A DNA stretch of 22,315 nucleotides, taken from the IMG/VR virus record IMGVR_UViG_3300030108_002460, positions 3,671 through 25,985 of that record; one strand, 5' to 3'. Shown here piece by piece: positions 16,990 to 22,315 of this stretch (position 1 is the first letter of the stretch; each line of letters opens with the position of its first letter). This DNA is from a virus. The position numbers and the translations under genes were made by a program. The notes below the pieces were generated by a model. The model saw only the letters and a list, made by a program, of their open reading frames with translations, did not search any database and was not told where the DNA came from.

Positions 16990-18254
16990 TTACCGATACA
17001 CAGATCCTGGAAGATATTTTTGATCTGCAAAAACACCGTTTCTGAATTTGCAGTTGGTGTGTAGAGCCTGTCTCTTTCACCCCGCACACAATTTATAAAT
17101 GTGTTATGATGTTGCTCAAGGGCGAAAACAAATAGTTCAAACCCTAAAGTGTTTGATAACTCGCCAACTTCAAAACAAGTCATTGGGTGGGAATACATTG
17201 TCTGTGCTTCTTCATCAGTCATTGTTATAATAACTTTCTGTGCGTCTGGCCGCCAGGAAAATGGATAGGTGTTCATTGACCAGTACATCGTGTCTATTGT
17301 TGGTTCTTGACCAGCACTGTCAATCATTCTACCAGCCTCTATCACATCAAGAAACTCGTCAGCATAGACAAAATCAGACACCATCCTAGCGAGATGGTAT
17401 TCTGGTCTTAGATCTGATCCTGCCCTAGCACCAACAACAACTAATCCAAAACGAAATGTACTTGTAATCGGGTCTTCTAAAAGAGGGGCTATACCTTGGA
17501 TCATAGAGTCAATCTCATCTCGGAAAGAACCAGATATATCTAAAACAAATACTAGGTCTACACCACGACTATCAAAGCCCTCATCCACTTCGCCATCACA
17601 ATCATTATCTAGATTATCGCATCGCTCAATAACTGGTAAAACTTGACCATCACAAGGACCACCAAAGTCTCCATCCGTACAATAACGGACACCTGCTCGG
17701 CACTCACCGACAGCGAGCGTGCCCTCTGGACCCTCATAACACACAACAGCAGTTGCACCGACTATCCCTTCGTCAGCCGTGCCATTGCAATTATTATCAA
17801 TTCCATCACAGGTTTCTTCAGTTGGTCCAACATGGCCATCACAATATAATCCACCATTGTCACACTTCATTACACCTGGCGTACATATGCCTACACCATA
17901 GTCCACGTTTTCTTGGAACCCACACAGTTGGTGTTCTTCTGGGTATGTTTCATCAATAGCTGCATCGCAGTCATTATCTATGCCATCGCAAATTTCTTCA
18001 CTTGATCCCCTCGCACCCACACATTCTGACCACCCGTTAAGTGTGCAGGTTCTTAATCCATAGGAGCATTGCCCTGCTCTTTGGGGTATATCAACTGGAT
18101 CTGCATTAGGGAAGTCTTGATCAAGTTCATCGCAAACAATTTGTTCGCCTGGGACACACTCCAGCCTCACTAGATCTTCGTCTGATGAACAACCGCTGAA
18201 TAGCGAGGCAACACATAATAATAATGCTATTTTGTTCTTACTTGTTCTAAACAT
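16986..18254 (-). CDS. Lipoprotein with MopE-type Cys/Asp repeats and a VWA domain
   Basis: 422 residues. The N-terminus is a lipoprotein signal: basic start, hydrophobic core, and a LFSGC box with Cys22. Three copies of a C-D-x-x-D-N-x-C-x-x-x-x-D-E motif (residues 89-102, 149-162, 212-225) match the metal-binding repeats named after MopE, and Cys-rich spacers probably form disulfides. A von Willebrand A domain follows (about 232-420) with the MIDAS Asp239-x-Ser241-x-Ser243 and a later TMTDEE with Asp347. The protein would sit on the outer membrane, periplasmic or surface side, and bind metal and a ligand. Such proteins are known mainly from bacterial genomes, notably myxobacteria-like groups, so capture from a host is likely. 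It is the last gene of a three-gene minus-strand unit and its stop overlaps the co-chaperonin stop by 4 bp. Confidence 0.85.
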   Translation of the reverse strand: MFRTSKNKIALLLCVASLFSGCSSDEDLVRLECVPGEQIVCDELDQDFPNADPVDIPQRAGQCSYGLRTCTLNGWSECVGARGSSEEICDGIDNDCDAAIDETYPEEHQLCGFQENVDYGVGICTPGVMKCDNGGLYCDGHVGPTEETCDGIDNNCNGTADEGIVGATAVVCYEGPEGTLAVGECRAGVRYCTDGDFGGPCDGQVLPVIERCDNLDNDCDGEVDEGFDSRGVDLVFVLDISGSFRDEIDSMIQGIAPLLEDPITSTFRFGLVVVGARAGSDLRPEYHLARMVSDFVYADEFLDVIEAGRMIDSAGQEPTIDTMYWSMNTYPFSWRPDAQKVIITMTDEEAQTMYSHPMTCFEVGELSNTLGFELFVFALEQHHNTFINCVRGERDRLYTPTANSETVFLQIKNIFQDLCIGN

Positions 18255-18682
18255 TCTTCTCTGCTACTAAACATGTGTATGGACAACACATCGCTACCAA
18301 GCCAGGTGAATTTTGCCTTTTGAAGTGGCAAGCTGCTTGGTACTGCTGCTGATAATACAATAGGGACAGAGGACATACTAGGTAAATTGAAAGCCATAAG
18401 AAGTTCGTTAGATTTAGAAACTTGTATAACTCCTGGCAAAGCTCCTGCTTTAGTAGCGCTAGGTATACCTATTACCATGCGTGTTATGGAGTTTGGTTCC
18501 TTCTGTAAGATATCAAGTGTTTGTAATATCCACAAACAATTACTTTTTTGCCCCGCAAGGTAGTAAACGCTTTGCTTTGGGATGACTACTTCTATTTTTG
18601 GTTCAGCGTTAGCCATGATGTATATCACGGCAGTTGAGATGGCGGCCATTGCCACTAAGAGAATGTTGTATTTCTTAAACAT
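18227..18682 (-). CDS. Unknown exported or membrane-anchored protein
   Basis: 151 residues. A basic MFKK start is followed by a hydrophobic stretch (about 7-24) ending ANA before EPK, which can be read as a cleavable signal peptide or an N-terminal anchor. The rest is soluble with alternating hydrophobic strands and two cysteines (49 and 144) that could pair in the periplasm. Its 3' end overlaps the start of the VWA lipoprotein gene by 28 bp, and it begins 15 bp after the upstream gene, so the three are one transcription unit. I do not recognise a family. A partner role with the VWA lipoprotein is inferred from coupling only. Confidence 0.6.
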   Translation of the reverse strand: MFKKYNILLVAMAAISTAVIYIMANAEPKIEVVIPKQSVYYLAGQKSNCLWILQTLDILQKEPNSITRMVIGIPSATKAGALPGVIQVSKSNELLMAFNLPSMSSVPIVLSAAVPSSLPLQKAKFTWLGSDVLSIHMFSSREECLEQVRTK

Positions 18683-18697
18683 CCAGATACTGCAAAC

Positions 18698-18982
18698 TTA
18701 TTTACCACTATAGGTTATAAATGGTAATTTAGTTATCTCCTCTCGTAAAGGCTTGGACTTCTCTATATTCAAAAGAGACTTACCCTTTACAAGAGTAACT
18801 AGTATTTGGTTTTGAATCTTTATATCTTGTTCGGTGTATTGCCAGCCACCTCTGGTTTCTTCTTTCCAAACTTCCATGATAGCTTGCTTACCAGCATCAG
18901 CGGGTCCAGCGTCGTTTGCGAGTGTATTTATGGGGGTTAGGAGAAGTAAATAAAAACTAAATAAAACACTTTTGTAATTCAT
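18698..18982 (-). CDS. Small secreted protein
   Basis: 94 residues with a clear signal peptide: a short Lys-containing start, a hydrophobic core to about residue 20, and a cleavage-like TLA site before NDAG. The mature ~70 residues are soluble and charged, with WKEETRGGWQYTEQD in the middle, and contain no cysteine. It is first in the minus-strand unit, with a promoter immediately upstream. I do not recognise the family; a periplasmic location is the only supported statement. Confidence 0.55.
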   Translation of the reverse strand: MNYKSVLFSFYLLLLTPINTLANDAGPADAGKQAIMEVWKEETRGGWQYTEQDIKIQNQILVTLVKGKSLLNIEKSKPLREEITKLPFITYSGK

Positions 18983-19074
18983 AACTTATTATATTCCTAG
19001 TCTAATTTTCAAGCAATAGCTCAAAATCACCTGTAACTAGTAAACAAAACCCTAAAAAGCCTCATATTTAAAGT
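18983..19074. other. Divergent intergenic region
   Basis: 92 bp between the minus-strand cassette and the plus-strand protease. It holds the minus-strand promoter. No convincing plus-strand promoter or ribosome binding site is seen before the ATG at 19075, so a weak or regulated promoter is likely there. Confidence 0.5.
18988..19016 (-). promoter_or_regulatory. Sigma-70-like promoter for the minus-strand cassette
   Basis: Read on the minus strand: TTGCTT (19016-19011), a 17-bp spacer, and TATAAT (18993-18988). The -10 lies only 5 bases before the ATG (18982-18980), so the predicted transcript would have almost no leader. An AGGA in the spacer region is too far upstream to serve such a transcript. 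Confidence 0.5.
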
Positions 19075-19938
19075 ATGAACACTAAGAAAACATTTCGTAA
19101 TCTGGTTTACTTCTTAATTTTGTTGCAAGTTGGATGTTCCACAACAATATCTAATAATAACAAAGCAGTTTCTAGTGTTGCGGGCTTGCCTGTCAGCCAA
19201 AGTATGCCAAAAGAGTCTTTCTTTAAATTTCAAGTGGCTCAAGCCGTTGAGGCATGTTTGCACTACGAAGATAAGAAAGATGAATGCACTGTTGGTGTCG
19301 TTCGGCATACGTCATCAGGAGCTTTTGTAGGTAGGAGCGAAGTCAGGAAAGATGTAGCATATGGTCTAACAGCAGGACACTCTTGCCAGGATAAATTTGC
19401 TAAGAAGTCTAACAAGGATATTAGCTTCAAGGTAGTCTCGGCAGATTATCTTGCACTTATGTTCAATGGCAAACTAAGAAGGGCAGAAATTATTTCATAT
19501 GATACAAAGTCAGACTTATGTCTACTTCGTGTGTATGGTTTCAACAATAACAGGCCTGCCCCACTAAAAATCGCAGATAAATTTCCTAAGTGGGGAGAGA
19601 AGGTGTATAACATGGCAGCACCACGAGGAATATTTAGCCCAGGGATGTTGTTAATGTTTGACGGATACTACGCTGGGATAGGGTTTGACAACTACATGTT
19701 CTTTTCATTGCCAACCAAGCCAGGGTCCAGTGGTTCACCAATATTAAATGCAAAGAAGGAATTGGTATCCATGATATTTGCTGGGTTTCCTGCAATGGAA
19801 AATATTGGACTTGGATCAAACCTAACAGCTATAAGAAGCTTTGTAACAAATAAAGTTGCGCTGTCGGAGGCTGACCTATGGGCAAAAAAGAATTTGAATA
19901 AAGATAGAACTGAAACTACCACAACAGAGGGCAGGTAG
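19075..19938 (+). CDS. Trypsin-like serine protease, lipoprotein-type signal
   Basis: 287 residues. The N-terminus (basic MNTKK, hydrophobic core, LLQVGC with Cys21) looks like a lipoprotein signal, although Gln at the -3 position is unusual. The chymotrypsin-fold triad is complete: His102 in LTAGHSC, Asp147 in DTKSDLCLLRV, and Ser219 in PGSSGSP. No PDZ domain follows; the chain ends ~50 residues after the Ser strand region in a polar Thr-rich tail. The family resembles the protease half of DegS/HtrA, and the membrane anchor would place it in the periplasm. It begins a plus-strand trio ending in a site-2 protease, with the next gene 6 bp away. It could be a site-1 protease for that cascade, or it could degrade envelope proteins. 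Confidence 0.82.
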   Translation: MNTKKTFRNLVYFLILLQVGCSTTISNNNKAVSSVAGLPVSQSMPKESFFKFQVAQAVEACLHYEDKKDECTVGVVRHTSSGAFVGRSEVRKDVAYGLTAGHSCQDKFAKKSNKDISFKVVSADYLALMFNGKLRRAEIISYDTKSDLCLLRVYGFNNNRPAPLKIADKFPKWGEKVYNMAAPRGIFSPGMLLMFDGYYAGIGFDNYMFFSLPTKPGSSGSPILNAKKELVSMIFAGFPAMENIGLGSNLTAIRSFVTNKVALSEADLWAKKNLNKDRTETTTTEGR

Positions 19939-19944
19939 ATTGCC

Positions 19945-20433
19945 ATGGACAGAGAAAGAGAAGCCTGGCAGAACATGAGAGACAGTGCTTACGAGACGAT
20001 CAGCGACTCGCAGGTATATGAATATGATCTCTTCCCCATCAAGGAGGCCAAGCCAAACTATCTTTCAGCATTTGTTTGGACAACTTTAGTTGCAGCAATG
20101 GTCTGCGCAATATATACGGGCTTCTTGCTGTACTTGTTTAATAGTAGTGGACTAGAAGATAATCTTAGGAAAGCTACTAACCATGCGATCATTAATTTAG
20201 AGCGAGTCATAGAACTACAGAACAAAGAGATATCAGCGCTCAAAACCGAAAACAAAAAGATATATGACTATCTGCAACTCTGGACACCGCTTGATGTTCA
20301 AAAGTATCGTCGGCAACAAGAAAATAAATATAAGCCACCTACAGAGGAAGATGTGTGGAACTTAGGTCCAGATATACCAATCAATAGATACAACCTCTGT
20401 GATGAGGAGCGATTACTATGGTCTTGCTATTAG
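19945..20433 (+). CDS. Single-span membrane protein with coiled coil
   Basis: 162 residues. Residues 1-38 are polar and lack a signal peptide; one membrane span lies at about 42-66; residues ~70-110 form a heptad-like coiled coil (LEDNLRK, then IELQNKEISALKTEN), and the end is polar with two cysteines. Short N-terminal cytoplasmic segment, one span and a larger periplasmic part is the topology of RseA-type regulated intramembrane proteolysis substrates. The gene sits exactly between a trypsin-like protease and a site-2 protease and overlaps the latter by 16 bp. It is not recognisably RseA. An inner-membrane spanin is an alternative, but those usually have the span at the extreme N-terminus. 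Confidence 0.6.
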   Translation: MDREREAWQNMRDSAYETISDSQVYEYDLFPIKEAKPNYLSAFVWTTLVAAMVCAIYTGFLLYLFNSSGLEDNLRKATNHAIINLERVIELQNKEISALKTENKKIYDYLQLWTPLDVQKYRRQQENKYKPPTEEDVWNLGPDIPINRYNLCDEERLLWSCY

Positions 20434-21218
20434 CAATTATAATAGGTTTAATATTCATTCATGAGCTAGGTCACTATGTCGCTGGGCGTCTTAGTGGTTT
20501 TGGCATAGAGGAATTTGCAATTGGTTTTGGTAAAGAACTTGCCAGCTTCAATGCACTAGGGAACAAGTGGTCTTTTAGACTTATACCACTTGGTGGTTAT
20601 GTTCGTTTTGAGGGCGAGGCAGACTATGATAATGTTCTTCAGAGTAAAACATCTTTTTGGGGTAAGCATCCATTACAAAGATTATTTGTTGCGCTTGCGG
20701 GACCAGCAGCAAATTTACTTTTGCCTTACGCTTTGTTCTTTGTGTATTTCCATGGTATGCCCTGGCCAGATGTGAAAGCCCCTGATGGTTCTGAGGTTGG
20801 TAAAATCAGTGCTTACTGGGCTGCCAAGGCCAGCATAAACACAACCAATAATTTATACGCTAGTATAGGAGAAGCTGTCAGCCAGCTAGGTGATCGTGGC
20901 ATAAAAGCAACTGATGTCGGTGGACCAGTGGCGATGTATGATATGACGGAGCAGGCTAGGAAACAATCGTCCTCCACTAAAGACAATGGCTTTTTATATC
21001 AGTGGATCGCATTCCTTAGTATTAATATTGGGTTCATGAATTTATTACCAATACCTTTACTAGATGGAGGACATGTGGTAATATCAATTGTAGAAACAGT
21101 AATCGGTAGAAATATAAAACGTAGAACAAGAAACATATTAACTTATGTAGGGTTAGCGATTGTCGGTCTTATAATGTGTTTGGCTATCTTCTCTGATGTA
21201 GGCAGACTGTTTTCTTAA
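20418..21218 (+). CDS. rseP: RseP-like site-2 protease (M50) lacking PDZ domains
   Basis: 266 residues against ~450 for E. coli RseP. The first span carries HELGH (15-19), the zinc site with Glu16 catalytic. It is followed by GFGKEL, LIPLGGYV and ALAGPAAN, all matching RseP in order. The C-terminal half has VGGPVAM, then SINIGFMNLLPIPLLDGGH with Asn208 and Asp216 (third zinc ligand), then a last span ending IFSDVGRLF; RseP has the same sequence pattern. Where RseP has two PDZ domains there are only ~65 residues here, so the PDZ pair is missing. Site-2 proteases cut single-span membrane proteins after a first cut, as RseP does to RseA and to spent signal peptides. It overlaps the upstream membrane protein gene by 16 bp and has GAGGAG 8 bases before the ATG. 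Confidence 0.9.
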   Translation: MVLLLAIIIGLIFIHELGHYVAGRLSGFGIEEFAIGFGKELASFNALGNKWSFRLIPLGGYVRFEGEADYDNVLQSKTSFWGKHPLQRLFVALAGPAANLLLPYALFFVYFHGMPWPDVKAPDGSEVGKISAYWAAKASINTTNNLYASIGEAVSQLGDRGIKATDVGGPVAMYDMTEQARKQSSSTKDNGFLYQWIAFLSINIGFMNLLPIPLLDGGHVVISIVETVIGRNIKRRTRNILTYVGLAIVGLIMCLAIFSDVGRLFS

Positions 21219-21252
21219 ATGGTAATTATTTATTAGTCAGGAGGCATATAAA

Positions 21253-21618
21253 ATGTCCGAAGCCAAAAGTAAAACAGAAAACAAGGAAGAGGTTACTGAT
21301 GATCTAATTCCAAAACCCCCACCAAAACTTGCCCCACGAGGCATCACAAGTTTCACGGTCTATAGAACTCAGGATGAAACAGGTGTATCAGGAGAAGGGG
21401 TTGTTATTGAAGGCGTCGTTATGGCGACAGGACAATGTGTTGTCCACTGGCTTTACCCACCACCCCGTGGAGGTATTGCTATATTTGATAGTATGAGTGA
21501 TTTTGTAAAGGTTCACATTGAACCACACCCAGCCAATCAAACTATCATCACTTATCAGGATGGACATAAAGATGTCTATGGCAAGAAGCCACAAGAAAAT
21601 TCTGAAGAAGATACTTGA
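21253..21618 (+). CDS. Small protein of a recurring phage/bacterial unknown family
   Basis: 121 residues. The core has the pattern SGEGVVIEGVVMATGQCVVHW, then a short loop and IAIFDSMSDFVKVH, a small beta fold that I have the impression of seeing in many phage proteins of unknown role (SGTGVVAEGV and similar). The N-terminal ~30 residues are charged and Pro-rich, and the last ~15 are acidic. No signal peptide or membrane span. A strong AGGAGG lies 8 bases before the ATG. It separates the envelope genes from dnaE, and the dnaE promoter -35 overlaps its stop codon. Function unknown. Confidence 0.6.
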   Translation: MSEAKSKTENKEEVTDDLIPKPPPKLAPRGITSFTVYRTQDETGVSGEGVVIEGVVMATGQCVVHWLYPPPRGGIAIFDSMSDFVKVHIEPHPANQTIITYQDGHKDVYGKKPQENSEEDT

Positions 21619-21643
21619 CACAAAGTATAAAGTAAATTATAAT
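21615..21643 (+). promoter_or_regulatory. Consensus sigma-70 promoter for dnaE
   Basis: A perfect TTGACA (21615-21620) and TATAAT (21638-21643) separated by 17 bp. Transcription would start near 21650, with AGAAAGG (21656-21662) before the ATG at 21672. The -35 overlaps the stop codon of the preceding gene. Confidence 0.8.
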
Positions 21644-21671
21644 AAAGCCATAAGATAGAAAGGTTTCTTAT

Positions 21672-22315
21672 ATGACTAAACGTATTGCTAGTAAGATCCC
21701 GTTTGTGGGTCTACATGCTCACTCAGGCCTATCTCCATTTGATGGGTTAGGTATGCCAGGCGAGCATATGGACTTTGCCTACGAGAATGGGATGAGTGCC
21801 CATTCGCTTACCGACCACGGACACATGAACGGCTTATCCTTTCAGGTTGAGCACTTAAAGAAAATGAGGGCAGATGGCAAAGAGTTCAAAGCAATCTATG
21901 GTTGTGAGGCTTACTTTATTAAGTCACATAAGAAGTGGCGGCAGCAGTACGAGGAGCACAAAGCCAACAGCAAGCGGCAGAAGAAAGAAGAGTTTGCTAT
22001 GGTTGTTGAGGATGAGAACAGACAGAAGAAGTTCAATCCTCTAAACATTCGCAGGCATTTGGTTTTGTTGGTTCAGAATCAGGTAGGATTGAATAATCTT
22101 TTCAAGCTTGTATCGGACAGTTATCGTCCCGAAAATTTTTACCGTTACCCCCGTATTGACTTTGAGATGTTGAGACAATACAATGAGGGTTTGATCGTTA
22201 GCACCGCTTGCATGTCGGGTCCGCTCTTTGGAGACTTTTGGAAACATCGTGATCCAGTCACCCACGAGTATGATGCAGATAAAGTTTTAGCATCAATGCG
22301 CAATACGATTGCCGA
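21672..22315 (+). CDS. dnaE: DNA polymerase III alpha subunit (DnaE-type), N-terminal PHP domain; cut by window edge
   Basis: The first 214 residues are in view and the frame is open at the right edge. The PHP domain is plain: FVGLHAHSGLS with two metal-binding His at 15 and 17, LTDHGHMNG (DnaE has LTDHGN), an IYGCEAYF strand with the conserved Glu, RHLVLLVQNQVGLNNLFKLVS (DnaE HLVLLAKNETGYRNL), and LIVSTACMSGPL (DnaE GCLSGE). The metal-ligand positions look intact, so the PHP part may be an active exonuclease or pyrophosphatase as in some bacterial DnaE proteins. As a C-family polymerase it would be the replicative enzyme of the phage, leaving the short family A enzyme for another job. A polar Lys/Glu/Gln insert lies at about residues 85-120. 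Confidence 0.85.
   Translation, partial: MTKRIASKIPFVGLHAHSGLSPFDGLGMPGEHMDFAYENGMSAHSLTDHGHMNGLSFQVEHLKKMRADGKEFKAIYGCEAYFIKSHKKWRQQYEEHKANSKRQKKEEFAMVVEDENRQKKFNPLNIRRHLVLLVQNQVGLNNLFKLVSDSYRPENFYRYPRIDFEMLRQYNEGLIVSTACMSGPLFGDFWKHRDPVTHEYDADKVLASMRNTIA

Noticed and set aside
18227-18254. Frameshift joining the 151-residue gene to the VWA lipoprotein
   Set aside because: The VWA gene has its own ATG and a complete lipoprotein signal, so the 28-bp overlap is a normal gene overlap.
19945-20433. Inner-membrane spanin of a lysis cassette
   Set aside because: The span is at residues 42-66 instead of the extreme N-terminus, no endolysin or holin is adjacent, and the neighbours are proteases. 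Kept only as an alternative.
1-22315. tRNA genes, integrase, transposase, attachment sites
   Set aside because: No cloverleaf-like segment, recombinase motif or flanking direct repeat was seen by eye; a tRNA scan would settle the first.

Overview
The window reads as part of a tailed double-stranded DNA phage genome (Caudoviricetes). It has a contiguous tail/baseplate block followed by a virus-type replication block: a short family A DNA polymerase, a gp32-like ssDNA-binding protein, RecA, a FEN-type exonuclease, a DnaB-like helicase, a class II ribonucleotide reductase, a GroES-like co-chaperonin and a DnaE-type polymerase. A T4 gp53-like (LysM) baseplate protein and a gp27/gpD-like hub favour a contractile-tailed (myovirus-like) particle, but the sheath is not in view. 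Two lipoproteins, two proteins with export signals and an RseP-like protease point to a Gram-negative host with a periplasm. No host can be named. The DNA is AT-rich and gene-dense, and no tRNA, integrase, transposase or CRISPR array is seen.

Layout. 1-1618: C-terminal part of a tape measure protein, cut by the window edge. 1630-6689: baseplate proteins and one unrecognised protein. 6725-9448: exonuclease-less family A polymerase, a Rossmann/FtsZ-like protein overlapping it, and two small unknown genes. 9552-16445: ssDNA-binding protein, RecA, zinc deaminase, a 53-residue ORF, 5'-3' exonuclease, helicase and class II RNR, with several stop/start overlaps. 16502-16989: a small Cys-containing protein translationally coupled to the co-chaperonin. 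16986-18982 (minus strand): three exported proteins, including a MopE-repeat/VWA lipoprotein. 19075-21218 (plus strand): a trypsin-like lipoprotein protease, a single-pass membrane protein with a coiled coil, and a PDZ-less RseP-like site-2 protease. 21253-21618: a small unknown protein. 21672 onward: start of DnaE, with its PHP domain, running off the right edge.

The replication genes form a largely self-sufficient DNA synthesis set. The unexpected part is the 4.2 kb run of six envelope-directed genes between the co-chaperonin and DnaE. The plus-strand half has the parts of a regulated intramembrane proteolysis cascade (an anchored trypsin-like site-1 protease, a single-span candidate substrate and a site-2 protease), and the minus-strand half encodes surface or periplasmic proteins. 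I infer a phage-encoded envelope remodelling, sensing or superinfection-control module. The families of its two proteases and of the VWA protein are clear from sequence, but the joint function is a hypothesis.

Regulation. Sigma-70-like promoters are visible before the 69-residue gene, before the co-chaperonin pair, before dnaE (perfect TTGACA-N17-TATAAT) and before the minus-strand cassette. This suggests use of host RNA polymerase for these units. A hairpin plus T-tract terminator follows the ssDNA-binding protein gene.
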